In this document: positions 50,119 to 59,116 of the stretch, one piece after another
Numbering within the stretch: position 1 is the first letter of the stretch
How the letters are laid out: each line of letters opens with the position of its first letter
From: Tabrizicola_A aquatica
GTDB lineage: Bacteria; Pseudomonadota; Alphaproteobacteria; Rhodobacterales; Rhodobacteraceae
DNA: 64,000 bases
Strand: one strand, 5' to 3'
Assembly: GCA_965194375.1 (NCBI GenBank)
Contig: CBDAEL010000002.1
Position numbers and translations under genes: made by a program
The notes under the pieces: model-generated
The model's input: only the letters and a program-made list of their open reading frames with translations
The model's database searches: none
Told to the model about the DNA's origin: nothing

Positions 50119-50988
50119 TTAACTTCCCAGAAGGCAGGCAAGAAGCACAATCGCCGCGCCGGTCCATTGCATCAGGGTCATCGTCTCTTCCGGCAGCAGG
50201 AGTGTGGCGCTGATGGTTGCAACCAGTGCCTCTGACATCATCAGGATCGCAACGCGGCCGGGAAAGAGCACCCGGCTCGCCCAGAAAATCACCATGATGC
50301 TGGGCAAAAGGAGCATCGCAGAGCCGACGAACGCCAAAGGCAGGACCTCTAGCAATTGCGCAGGCGCTGGAGCAGTTCCAGGGAACAAGGCCTGTGCAAA
50401 GATAGATCCGGCAAGAACCGCAAACAGGAACTGATAAAACGACGTTACCAACAAGTTTTCGCTTGGCCACCGCTTCATGCCCGCAGCCCCAAAGGCCCAT
50501 AGAACTCCAGATGTCAGGGCCAGCACATCGCCAAAGCCAAAGGCAGAGTCCGCAGCGCCAGACGCACCGACAATCAAGAGAAACAGGCCGAAAAGCCCCG
50601 CAATGACCGTCGCCACGCGGCGCAAATCAATCTGCTCCGACAGCCAGAGCACACCAATGATTGTCGACCAGACCGCAGTCAGGTAAAATTCCATCGTCAC
50701 CCTGATCACCGGTGCAATGACCATGGCAGTGGAATAAGCCCCCATGGCCACGCCGGTCATTGCGCCGATAAAGAGGGCTGGGCCAGGTCTTGCCCACAGG
50801 TTAACCCCTTTCCACATCAGAAGCGGCAGCAGGACTAACAGCGGACAGAAGTTGAAGAAGACAACGCCCCAAGTCCCCTCGATCCCGAGGCGGTTCATCT
50901 CGCGCAGGGGCAGCCAGTACAGGCCCCAAACCGAAGCGCCAAGGACAAGCAAAAGCGCGGCGCGTCTTTGACGTTGGGCTTCAACCAC
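50119..50988 (-). CDS. EamA/DMT-family transporter
   Basis: About 289-303 residues with ten hydrophobic segments in two EamA repeats (second begins near GFGDVLALTSGVLWAFGAAGMK, and ends with VATISATLLLPEETMTLMQWTGAAIVLLACLL). Likely exports or imports a small metabolite. GTG at 50988 overlaps the preceding gene by only eight bases and has GGAG upstream; ATG starts at 51018-51030 would overlap it by 40-50 bases. Confidence 0.87.
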   Translation of the reverse strand: MVEAQRQRRAALLLVLGASVWGLYWLPLREMNRLGIEGTWGVVFFNFCPLLVLLPLLMWKGVNLWARPGPALFIGAMTGVAMGAYSTAMVIAPVIRVTMEFYLTAVWSTIIGVLWLSEQIDLRRVATVIAGLFGLFLLIVGASGAADSAFGFGDVLALTSGVLWAFGAAGMKRWPSENLLVTSFYQFLFAVLAGSIFAQALFPGTAPAPAQLLEVLPLAFVGSAMLLLPSIMVIFWASRVLFPGRVAILMMSEALVATISATLLLPEETMTLMQWTGAAIVLLACLLGS

Positions 50989-51781
50989 GGGAGGCACTGC
51001 TCCAATCTTGCGGGGCATAGACATCGCCAATCGTCGCCTTCACGCCGTTGTACCAGTCAATCACGCTGCCCATCGTTTGCCCACCGCGCAGATAGGCTTC
51101 GACAATCTCATGCAAGCGCGCTTTCCCGAAGGAAGGGTAATGGCCGCCATGGAACACCTCGGCGTCCAGATCGCGCAAGCGCTCCAAGGTCAGCTGATAC
51201 GTTGCGGGATCCGAGTGATACAGCCCATCCAGAAGGTCCCCATCGTAGACAGCATCACCAGAAAAGACAGTCCGCGATTTTGGGTCCCACAGCGCAATGG
51301 AGCCCGGCGAATGGCCCGGCACATGCAAGACATGATAGGCCACATCACCAAGATCCAGCACATCGCCTTCGTCCAGATAGCCGGTCAGTGGGGCAGGTGT
51401 GATAGCCCAGGTCTCAGGCTGAAAATCGGGGTGGACCTTCGGGTTCACGATTTCAATCCTGGCCCAATCGCCAGAATAGACGGCCGCACTGGGCGTCGGG
51501 TCGGCAAAGATATGCGCCTCGGCCCTGTGGCCAAGGCGGCAGTCGAATTCATGCAGGCTGCCCATATGGTCGAAATGGCAGTGGGTGCAGATCGCCTTGA
51601 GCGGCCGGTTGCTGTCATTCAGCACCCAGTTCTTCAGCGGCCCAAGTCCCATGCCGGTGTCAATCACCAGATCGCAGTCGCGGCCGCGCACATGCCAGAT
51701 ATTGCAGCGCATGAAGTTCGCGACACCCGTTTCCTGGATCAACGAGATGCGGTCAGAAAGGCGGAGTGTGGTGAAGGGCAT
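50981..51781 (-). CDS. Metallo-beta-lactamase-fold hydrolase
   Basis: 266 residues. The metal motif THCHFDHMGS (HxHxDH) is followed by HVPGHSPGSIALWD, FSGDAVYDGD and HGGHYPSFG, a complete set of metal ligands. Family includes glyoxalase II, lactonases and thioesterases. It probably hydrolyses an ester or thioester intermediate of the operon's pathway. Close spacing to the SDR gene (3 bp). Confidence 0.9.
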   Translation of the reverse strand: MPFTTLRLSDRISLIQETGVANFMRCNIWHVRGRDCDLVIDTGMGLGPLKNWVLNDSNRPLKAICTHCHFDHMGSLHEFDCRLGHRAEAHIFADPTPSAAVYSGDWARIEIVNPKVHPDFQPETWAITPAPLTGYLDEGDVLDLGDVAYHVLHVPGHSPGSIALWDPKSRTVFSGDAVYDGDLLDGLYHSDPATYQLTLERLRDLDAEVFHGGHYPSFGKARLHEIVEAYLRGGQTMGSVIDWYNGVKATIGDVYAPQDWSSASRG

Positions 51782-51784
51782 GAC

Positions 51785-52552
51785 CTACCACTCCGCGCCG
51801 GCGTTGATCTGGATATCGACATTGGTCAGTCCAGGGGCTGCTTCTGAACAGAAGAAATCGACCGTCGCGGCGACTTCTTCTGGCTGCACGATGCGCCCCT
51901 GCGGGTTTGATGCCGCAATAACTGCCCGCGCCGCGTCGCGCGTGATGCCCTGCGCTGTCGCGATACGCTCAAATGCAGTTTCCATCATTGGCGTTTCCAC
52001 CCAGGTCGGGCTGACCGCGATGCAGGAGATGCCGAATGGCGCACCCTCGACCGCTGTGGCCTTGGAGAGGCCAATCAATCCGGCCTTCGATGCACAATAG
52101 GCCGCATAGCCGCGTTCGCCCTTGCTTCCAGCCGTGGAGGCGATGTTGGCGATCCGGCCCCAGCCCGCCCCGATCATATAGGGCATGACCGCGCGGGTCA
52201 TTCGGAAGGCCCCAGACAGGTTGATTTCAATCTGATCATCCCAGGCCTTATCTGAGTGGTCGTGCAGGAAGGCCTCATGATAGATCCCGGCGGCGTTGAC
52301 CAGAATGGTCGGCGGGCCCAAGGCATCGCGTACAGATGCGACAAAGCCGTCAACCGAAACCCGTTCGGCCACATCCAGCGCGGCCAGCATGACGCTGTCC
52401 CCGACGACGCGGTGGACTTCGGCCTTGACGGCGGCATCGCCCGCGCGCCTTGCGCCGATGGCAACACGGTGCCCGCGCGCAACCAACACCTTCGCGCAGG
52501 CAAGGCCAATGCCGGTCGTGCCACCGGTGACGATCGCAATCCGGGCGGTCAT
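51785..52552 (-). CDS. SDR-family dehydrogenase (3-hydroxybutyrate-dehydrogenase-like)
   Basis: 255 residues. GGTTGIGLACAKVL cofactor loop, NAAGIYHE, catalytic Ser in NIASTAGSKGERG, YCASKAGLIGL, and VSPTWVETPMM. Resembles D-3-hydroxybutyrate and related short-chain dehydrogenases. Substrate inferred to be an alcohol intermediate. Six bases after the iron-alcohol dehydrogenase stop. Confidence 0.88.
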   Translation of the reverse strand: MTARIAIVTGGTTGIGLACAKVLVARGHRVAIGARRAGDAAVKAEVHRVVGDSVMLAALDVAERVSVDGFVASVRDALGPPTILVNAAGIYHEAFLHDHSDKAWDDQIEINLSGAFRMTRAVMPYMIGAGWGRIANIASTAGSKGERGYAAYCASKAGLIGLSKATAVEGAPFGISCIAVSPTWVETPMMETAFERIATAQGITRDAARAVIAASNPQGRIVQPEEVAATVDFFCSEAAPGLTNVDIQINAGAEW

Positions 52553-52558
52553 GGATGT

Positions 52559-53734
52559 TTACCGCGCATGGGTCATGGCCGTTTCGATCACAGTCTTCAC
52601 CTCTTCAAGGCTAAAACGCCGCGGGGTGGTGCCAGCCGCCGTGTCGGTCATCGCTTTGGCCGCGATGCTGTCGATCCGGTCTGCCGTGACACCAATCTCA
52701 GCCAAAGAACGGGGGATTTCACAGTGGTCCAGAAGTCGGCTGACCGCCGCGTAGAAGGTTTCAAAGTCGTTCTCCGCCAACCCCATCGCCTGACACATCG
52801 GCGCAACCTTCGGTCCGATCGCAGGGGCGTTGAAGCGCAGGACCGCAGGCAACAGCACGGCATTTGTCAGCCCGTGCTGCGTGTCAAACTCGGCCCCGAC
52901 CATGTGGCTGATGGCGTGGACCATGCCCAAACCCTTCAGGAATGCCACGCCCGCAAGGCAAGAGCCGATCTGCATCGCGCCCCGCGCCGGGATCGAGGCC
53001 GGGCTTTCAAGCGCCAAAGGAAGCGCGCGATAAATCATCCCCAAAGCCTGCAAGGCGACGCCATCGCACATTGGATGAAAGCTGGGGACAACATAGGCCT
53101 CAATGGCATGGGTCAGCGCATCGCAGCCGGTCCATGCTGTCAGGTTGTGGGGCAGACCAATGGTCAGTTCGGGGTCGAGAAGGGCCGCAAACGGCTTTTG
53201 CGCTGGATGCCAGACGCAGCCTTTGATGCCCTGCCGAGTGTCGGTGATCATCGCGGTGCTATCAGTTTCTGCCCCCGTGCCCGAGGTGGTGGGCACACAC
53301 AGCAGTGGCACGAAATCGGCTTTGCAGAGCTCAGCCGGCGGGGTCAGATTATAGTCGAAATCCCACAAGTTGCGCGGGCTGTTCAACACAACGCTGATCG
53401 CCTTGCCCGCATCCATTCCTGACCCCCCGCCAAGCGCGATGATGCTGTCGTGGCCGCCAGCGAAAAAGGCAGCCTTGCCCGCGACCACCTCAACGTCTGT
53501 CGGATTTGGCGAGACATCAGAAAAGGTTCCGTGCCCCAAACCTGCCAAAGCCAAGTGCCCGCGCAGCGTGTCTACGAAGGGCAGCCTTGCGGTTGCCCGA
53601 TCGGCCACGATCATTGGCTTGCGACATCCGGCTGCGGCGCAAAGCGTGCCGACCTCGGCCAGTCGGCCTGGGCCGTACTTGATGGGCACCGGAAAGTCCC
53701 AGTTGGCCGCCTGCGTGAACTGGTCATCTGTCAT
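52559..53734 (-). CDS. Iron-containing alcohol dehydrogenase
   Basis: 391 residues. NAD-binding GGGSGMDAGKAISVV, TTSGTGAETDSTAMI, and metal ligands in WTGCDALTHAIEAYV and GLGMVHAISHMVGAEFDTQHGLTNAVLLP. Group III alcohol dehydrogenase, oxidising a primary alcohol or hydroxy acid. Start ATG 53734 gives the usual N-terminus (FPVPIKYGPGRLAEVG). Confidence 0.92.
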   Translation of the reverse strand: MTDDQFTQAANWDFPVPIKYGPGRLAEVGTLCAAAGCRKPMIVADRATARLPFVDTLRGHLALAGLGHGTFSDVSPNPTDVEVVAGKAAFFAGGHDSIIALGGGSGMDAGKAISVVLNSPRNLWDFDYNLTPPAELCKADFVPLLCVPTTSGTGAETDSTAMITDTRQGIKGCVWHPAQKPFAALLDPELTIGLPHNLTAWTGCDALTHAIEAYVVPSFHPMCDGVALQALGMIYRALPLALESPASIPARGAMQIGSCLAGVAFLKGLGMVHAISHMVGAEFDTQHGLTNAVLLPAVLRFNAPAIGPKVAPMCQAMGLAENDFETFYAAVSRLLDHCEIPRSLAEIGVTADRIDSIAAKAMTDTAAGTTPRRFSLEEVKTVIETAMTHAR

Positions 53735-53818
53735 GGGTCTGGCCGTCCTTTGTTCGATCCAAGATCGTCTCGATTCGTGTGGTGCGGAACCAGCGGACAC
53801 ATGCTGGTTCGCCCTATG

Positions 53819-54835
53819 TCATTCAGCTGGCATGGTCAGGATGATCTTTCCACTGCCGCCCGCACTTTCAAGGAGCCGATGTGCTTCAGCAGCCTCGACC
53901 AACGGGAACCGGTCCTGAACGCGGACAAAGACCTTGCCTTCAGCAAGCCAGTCCATCGCCTTTTGCAAAATCGCCGCCTGACGGATCAGGTGAGATCTTA
54001 ACCCCTTCCACATTGGGGTCAGCATCATCACGTTGTGGATTGTCAGGTTGCCATTGTAGGCTGTGCCATCGGGCAGATCGCCCGGCGTGCCCATCAGGGT
54101 GACGATATGGCCATAAGGTTGCAGCACCCTGAGACTGTTCAGAAACCCGTCGCCCCCGATGTTGTCTAGGACCACTCGGACGCCATCGCCACCGCTCCAA
54201 TCCATCACGGCGGCGCAGAAATCCTCATCCTTGTAGCGGATGACAAGTTCAGCCCCAGCGGCCAAGGACAACTCGGCCTTCTGTGCAGAACTGACCGTGG
54301 TGGCCACGCGTGCGCCCATAGCGCGGGCGATCTGGGTCGCCATCTGCCCTGTGCCGCCCGCCCCGGCATGGATCAATACCAGATCTCCCTGACCGACCGC
54401 TGCGCGTTCCACCATCGCTTCCCATCCGGTGATGAAGACAAGCGCGATGGCGGCGGCGTCCTCAAGGGCGACACTGTCGGGAACCCGGACAAGGCAGTCG
54501 ACCGGCACGACAGCATGAAGGGCATAGGTGCCAGCAGCGCCACCGACCCCACCGTGGCAGAAACAAACCCGGTCCCCCGGTGCGAACCCCGTGGCAGCTC
54601 GGCCGACGGCCTGAACGATGCCCGCGCCGTCATGACCCAGCACACAGCCTTCCGCAGCGCCGATGTAGGGCCCCAGACTGCGAAAGAACGTATCCGCTGG
54701 ATTCACGCCGGCCGCGACAAGCCGCACCAGAACCTCCGCGCCTTCCGGGTCCCAAGCCAAGTCCACCGGGAGATACTCCAGCACGTCAGGTCCGCCGGCC
54801 GCGCGCATGACGATGGCATGGGTCGTGAAAGTCAT
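53819..54835 (-). CDS. Quinone oxidoreductase-type MDR dehydrogenase
   Basis: 338 residues, medium-chain reductase without the catalytic zinc cysteines: AAGVNPADTFFRSLGPYIG, GHDGAGIVQAVGRAATGFAPGDRV, the nucleotide loop HAGAGGTGQMATQIARAMGARV, and GGDGVRVVLDNIGGDGF. NADPH-dependent quinone or enone reduction is typical. Minus-strand operon member between the HDAC-like and iron-ADH genes. Confidence 0.9.
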   Translation of the reverse strand: MTFTTHAIVMRAAGGPDVLEYLPVDLAWDPEGAEVLVRLVAAGVNPADTFFRSLGPYIGAAEGCVLGHDGAGIVQAVGRAATGFAPGDRVCFCHGGVGGAAGTYALHAVVPVDCLVRVPDSVALEDAAAIALVFITGWEAMVERAAVGQGDLVLIHAGAGGTGQMATQIARAMGARVATTVSSAQKAELSLAAGAELVIRYKDEDFCAAVMDWSGGDGVRVVLDNIGGDGFLNSLRVLQPYGHIVTLMGTPGDLPDGTAYNGNLTIHNVMMLTPMWKGLRSHLIRQAAILQKAMDWLAEGKVFVRVQDRFPLVEAAEAHRLLESAGGSGKIILTMPAE

Positions 54836-54855
54836 CCCTATCTCCCCTAATGGAC

Positions 54856-55890
54856 CTAGCTTTGTAGATACCCGGTTAGCACATTGGTCACATTCTGCCC
54901 CAAGGGCTCGATCGCATAGCCGCCTTCCATCACGAAGAGCGTTGGCAGCCCCAGCCCCGCAATGACCTGCCCCAGCCGCAAGTAATCGGGCGTCTGCAGA
55001 CAGAACCCACCAACCGGGTCACCGTCAAAGGTATCAACGCCCAGCGACAGGACCAGCACATCCGGCGCATAGGCCCGGACGCGGGCGGCGGCGGCTTCCA
55101 GCGCGGGCAGATAGGTGTCGATGCGGGTACCCGGCGGCAGCGGCAGGTTCAGGTTGAACCCCTCACCCCTGCCCGCACCGGTTTCATGGGCAAAGCCCAG
55201 AAGGAAAGGGTATTCCTCTTCTGGCCGCCCATGCAGCGAAATGAACAGCACATCGTCGCGGTCGTAGAAGATGCGCTGCGTGCCGTTGCCGTGGTGGTAA
55301 TCGATGTCCAAGATCGCGACCCGCGCGGCCCCTTGATCGCGGAACATCTGGGCCGCGATGGCGGCGTTGTTCAGGTAGCAATATCCCCCCGCCAGATCGC
55401 CTGAGGCATGGTGGCCGGGCGGGCGGCACAAGGCAAACGCCTCGCGGGCACCCGCCTTTACCTTTCCAGCCGCCGTCAATGTCACATCCAATGCCGAGCG
55501 GATTGCCGTCCACGTCCCCGGCACAAAGGGGGAAAAGATGTCGAAGGTATAGGCCGACAGCATCGCGTCGATGTTGTCCATCTGAGGCTTTTGTGCCAAG
55601 CCGCGCATCCCAAAAACCCGGGCAAAGACGGCACGGCTGGCGCCATGGCGTTTCTCCCACAGGGGATAGGCCGTTTCCAAGAAGGTCAGGAAATCAGGGT
55701 CATGGACGCGCGCGGCCTCAGCGAGACCATGGAGTTTGGGGGCCTCAACATCGCGCAAACCCGCCTCGGAGAGGGCCGCAAGGATAACCTCCATCCGCTC
55801 GGGGCATTCGGCCATGGGCACGAACCCCTCGCCCCGCATTTCCAAGGCACCGCCATGACCTTTGTGGGCGTCGGAATAGATGATCTTCAT
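54856..55890 (-). CDS. Histone deacetylase-superfamily amidohydrolase (acetylpolyamine amidohydrolase-like)
   Basis: 344 residues. Active-site segments are intact: CRPPGHHASGDLAGGYCYLNNAA (His pair), ILDIDYHHGNGTQRIFYDR (zinc Asp/His) and VLVLSLGVDTFDGDPVGGF (zinc Asp). Bacterial members remove acetyl groups from acetylpolyamines or similar amides. Here it overlaps the permease gene of an amine importer by ATGA, so deacylation of an imported N-acyl amine is the natural inference. Confidence 0.9.
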   Translation of the reverse strand: MKIIYSDAHKGHGGALEMRGEGFVPMAECPERMEVILAALSEAGLRDVEAPKLHGLAEAARVHDPDFLTFLETAYPLWEKRHGASRAVFARVFGMRGLAQKPQMDNIDAMLSAYTFDIFSPFVPGTWTAIRSALDVTLTAAGKVKAGAREAFALCRPPGHHASGDLAGGYCYLNNAAIAAQMFRDQGAARVAILDIDYHHGNGTQRIFYDRDDVLFISLHGRPEEEYPFLLGFAHETGAGRGEGFNLNLPLPPGTRIDTYLPALEAAAARVRAYAPDVLVLSLGVDTFDGDPVGGFCLQTPDYLRLGQVIAGLGLPTLFVMEGGYAIEPLGQNVTNVLTGYLQS

Positions 55891-57977
55891 GGGCTTACTC
55901 CTTCAAGTTTCGCATCAATGCGCCGCTGCCAAGCCCGACAGTATTGGTCGGCCAGAAGAGCGATGACCGCCATGGCGACACCGGCGAGGAAACCGATGCC
56001 GAAGTTACCTTTGGAGAGGCCGATATAGATGATCTGGCCCAGCTCATCCGTGCCGACGAGCGCGGTGATCACCAGCATCGAAATCCCGAACATGATCGCC
56101 TGATTGAGGCCCAACATGATGTTGGGCATGGCAAGCGGCAATTTAACGCGCCACAGAATCTGCGACCGGGTCGCTCCCATGCTGGTAGAGGCCTCGATCG
56201 CATCCTTCGACACATTCCGCAGCCCGTATTCGGCGTAGCGGATGGGGGCGACGACCGCATAAAGGATGATCGCCAAAAGGGCCGAAAACTCGCCTATCTT
56301 GAAGATCATGATCACCGGGATCAGCAGGACAAAGACCGGCATTGTTTGCAGCGTGTCGTTGATCGGGCGGAGGATGCGAGAAAAGCGGTCACTTTCGGCG
56401 GCAGCAATGCCAAGTCCGGTGCCGATCAGGAAGGACGCGGCCACAGCCAACGCGCACAGCTGCACCGACAGGACCGCCTTTTCATAGCTGCCCGTGAGCA
56501 GCATGAAGGCCATCGCCACCGTTGCCCACAGAGCCAGCCGCGCGCCGCCGGACCGATACCCGAACCAGATCAGCAGCAGGCTTGCCCCCGGCCATGTCAG
56601 ATTGGTCAGGCCGAAGAACATGATCACGCCGAAACTGGCGATGGCAATGGCCAGGCCACTGCGCCCCCGCCGCAGCGCAAGCCACGCGCCGAAGGCCACC
56701 AGAACGGCGTAACCCGCCGCGTGCCAGATCGTGGCCGTAAAGCCCCATGTAAAGGGGCCGACGACATTCAGAAGACCGATCTTCAAGGGCAAAACCAGCG
56801 TGAAGATGATGAAATTCTTGATCGAATCCAGAAACGGCTTGGCCCAGAGGACAAAGGCCTCAATCGCTGCATTCAGCGGGGCCGCAGGGTCAAAGGTCCA
56901 GGCCTCGGGCCATGTCTTCAACTCCGGCAGGGCCAATGTGGCCAGATAAACCAGAACCGCCGAAGCTATCACCATCAAACCGAACCGGTGACGCCCGACA
57001 AAACCTTGCTGGGGCGACATATCCGGCGCGCGGGTGGCCAACCCATAGGTGATGCGGTCCAGCACCATGGCCATCAAGGCAATGACGATGCCCGCAACAA
57101 GGCTTTCCCCGAACTCGGCTTTGCGAAGCGTGGACAGGACGCGCCAGCCAATATCCTCGGACCCGCCGATGATGGAGGCCACGATGATCATGTTCAAGGC
57201 CGCCATCGTGGTCTGGTTGACGCCCAGAAGGATCTGGCGCAACCCCGCCCGGCAGCGCACCAGAAAGAACAACTGCCCCCTCGTGGCACCGGACATCAGG
57301 CCGCTTTCGATGATGTCGGATGGGACCTCGCGCAGACCAACGATGGTGTTCTTCACCATGGGCGGAAACGCAAAAATGATCCCCGCGATCAGGCCCACCA
57401 CCGGGCCAAAGCCGAAAAGGATCAGGATGGGCAGAAGATAGGCAAAGGCCGGGATGGTCTGCGTGATGTCCATCAAGGGCGTTAGGAACCGCTCAACCCG
57501 AGCCGAATGAAACCCCCAGACGCCAAGGCCAAAACCCACCGCGACAGCCAGCGGCACGGATACAGCGACCAATGCCAGCGAGTTCATCGTATCGGGCCAA
57601 AGACCCATCAAGAGGATATAGGCCAGAGACCCGGCGGTGAAGGCCGCCAGCGGCCATCCGCCCGCGCGGTGGCCGATCATGACAGCGACGACCATGCCCA
57701 TTGACCAAGGCAGCCAGCCAAGGAAGCCTGAAAACCATTGCAACGGGTATTCCATCAGCGCCGAGAGCGCGCGGAACACCGGTTTGAAGACAGCGACAAA
57801 GCCGTCCATGCCGGTGTTCAGCCAGTCGGTCACCGGCAGGGTCCAGGCAGCAGGAAAGGCTTTCAACTCTGGCAGGCGCGGCTGCAAAAGGGCGAGGATC
57901 AGCACGCATGCGAGAACCAGCAACCAGACGAACAGGGTTTGGCGGTCAGCCGCCTGTCCCCTTGACGGATCAGCCAT
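55887..57977 (-). CDS. Glycine-betaine-type ABC permease, two fused ProW domains
   Basis: 696 residues, twice the normal ProW size, made of two tandem permease modules. Module 1 has TIPAFAYLLPILILFGFGPV and the EAA-like VPSDIIESGLMSGATRGQLF; module 2 has TMPVFVLLIPVIMIFKIGEF and VSKDAIEASTSMGATRSQIL. Each module also carries its own N-terminal spans and PELKxxPxAWT segment. It would work as a complete membrane channel by itself. Start ATG 57977 overlaps the ATPase stop by eight bases. Confidence 0.9.
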   Translation of the reverse strand: MADPSRGQAADRQTLFVWLLVLACVLILALLQPRLPELKAFPAAWTLPVTDWLNTGMDGFVAVFKPVFRALSALMEYPLQWFSGFLGWLPWSMGMVVAVMIGHRAGGWPLAAFTAGSLAYILLMGLWPDTMNSLALVAVSVPLAVAVGFGLGVWGFHSARVERFLTPLMDITQTIPAFAYLLPILILFGFGPVVGLIAGIIFAFPPMVKNTIVGLREVPSDIIESGLMSGATRGQLFFLVRCRAGLRQILLGVNQTTMAALNMIIVASIIGGSEDIGWRVLSTLRKAEFGESLVAGIVIALMAMVLDRITYGLATRAPDMSPQQGFVGRHRFGLMVIASAVLVYLATLALPELKTWPEAWTFDPAAPLNAAIEAFVLWAKPFLDSIKNFIIFTLVLPLKIGLLNVVGPFTWGFTATIWHAAGYAVLVAFGAWLALRRGRSGLAIAIASFGVIMFFGLTNLTWPGASLLLIWFGYRSGGARLALWATVAMAFMLLTGSYEKAVLSVQLCALAVAASFLIGTGLGIAAAESDRFSRILRPINDTLQTMPVFVLLIPVIMIFKIGEFSALLAIILYAVVAPIRYAEYGLRNVSKDAIEASTSMGATRSQILWRVKLPLAMPNIMLGLNQAIMFGISMLVITALVGTDELGQIIYIGLSKGNFGIGFLAGVAMAVIALLADQYCRAWQRRIDAKLEGVSP

Positions 57978-59028
57978 GGGGCACACGCGAAAGGCTTGCC
58001 CCCTCAACCCGGCCAAGGGTTTCGACCAAAGAGGCCGCCGTCACTGTGCCAAGGTATGCACCTCCCGGACCCACCACATCCAGACCCGCCGGGCTGGCGG
58101 CAAGTCGGGGTAAAAGTCCCTCGATCCGGTCGTCGGGGCCGATTTGCGGCAGGCCGTCGGGGCGGTTCGCCATCGCCACCGCGCATTGATGGGCGCGCAA
58201 GATCTTGATCCGGGGAACCTCGCCCGTGAACTGGGCCACATAATCATCGGCCGGGTTCAAGATCAGGTCTTCGGGGGTTCCGATCTGCACGATACGGCCG
58301 TCACGCATAATCGCCATACGGTCGGCAATCCGCAGGGCTTCAAGGAAATCATGGGTGATGAACACGATGGACTTCTTCAACACCCGCTGGATGCGCAGGA
58401 ACTCGTCCTGCATCTGACGCCGGATCAGGGGGTCCAAAGCGCTAAAGGGTTCATCTAAGAACCACAGTTCGGGCTCCACCGCCAAGGACCGCGCAATGCC
58501 CACGCGCTGCTGTTGGCCGCCCGACAATTGGCTCGGATATGAGCCCTCGCGCCCGTTAAGCCCCACCAGATCAATCACATGGGCCGCACGATCGCGCTGC
58601 TGGACGGCTGTTAAACCCTGCAGGCGCAGCGGGAACGAGATGTTTTCAAGCACAGTCAGATGCGGCAAGAGACCGAAGTTCTGGAACACCATTCCCATTT
58701 TGTGGCGCCGGATCTCGATCAACTCGTGATCCGATGCCGCCAATAGATCTTTCCCGTCCAGCAAGACCTGCCCGTGGTCCGGCTCGATCAACCGCGACAG
58801 ACAGCGCACGACAGTGGATTTGCCAGACCCAGACAAGCCCATGATGACAAACGTCTCGCCGACATGAACGTCAAAGCCCACATCGATGGCCGCAGGGATA
58901 TGGCGCTCGGCACGCATCTTTGCGGTCAACGCCTCCGGTGCTGCACCGCCCTCATGGAAAAAACGGCCTGGATCAGGCCCGTAGACTTTCCACAGATTTC
59001 GACACGAGAGTTTGACAGAGCCGGGCAT
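57970..59028 (-). CDS. Glycine-betaine-type ABC ATPase (ProV/OpuAA-like)
   Basis: 352 residues. Walker A GLSGSGKST, FQNFGLLPHLTV, signature LSGGQQQRVGIARS, Walker B LWFLDEPFSALD, then THDFLEALRIADRMAIM. The N-terminal ProV-type extension (FHEGGAAPEALTAKMRAERH) is present; the C-terminus is shortened relative to the two CBS domains of ProV. Start MPGSVKLSCRNLWK at 59028. Confidence 0.93.
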   Translation of the reverse strand: MPGSVKLSCRNLWKVYGPDPGRFFHEGGAAPEALTAKMRAERHIPAAIDVGFDVHVGETFVIMGLSGSGKSTVVRCLSRLIEPDHGQVLLDGKDLLAASDHELIEIRRHKMGMVFQNFGLLPHLTVLENISFPLRLQGLTAVQQRDRAAHVIDLVGLNGREGSYPSQLSGGQQQRVGIARSLAVEPELWFLDEPFSALDPLIRRQMQDEFLRIQRVLKKSIVFITHDFLEALRIADRMAIMRDGRIVQIGTPEDLILNPADDYVAQFTGEVPRIKILRAHQCAVAMANRPDGLPQIGPDDRIEGLLPRLAASPAGLDVVGPGGAYLGTVTAASLVETLGRVEGASLSRVPHG

Positions 59029-59072
59029 GGTCAAATCCTGAATTGCAATAGTGCCCCGGCATGGACCGGGCC

Positions 59073-59105
59073 GGGCGCCCAGACCGCAAGCGGGTCTGGA
59101 CGCCC
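59073..59105 (-). terminator. Stable hairpin between binding-protein and ATPase genes
   Basis: GGGCGCCCAGACCGC pairs with GCGGGTCTGGACGCCC across a short AA loop, giving a GC-rich stem of about 15 pairs with one mismatch and one bulge and no T-run. It lies in the 88-bp gap after the solute-binding gene and probably limits read-through and protects the upstream mRNA. Confidence 0.65.
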
Positions 59106-59116
59106 AGATGCAGAAA

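Noticed and set aside
55944..57485. 513-residue open frame on the plus strand, rich in Gln, Arg and His
   Set aside because: Antisense to the fused permease gene. Composition is typical of a shadow frame in GC-rich DNA.
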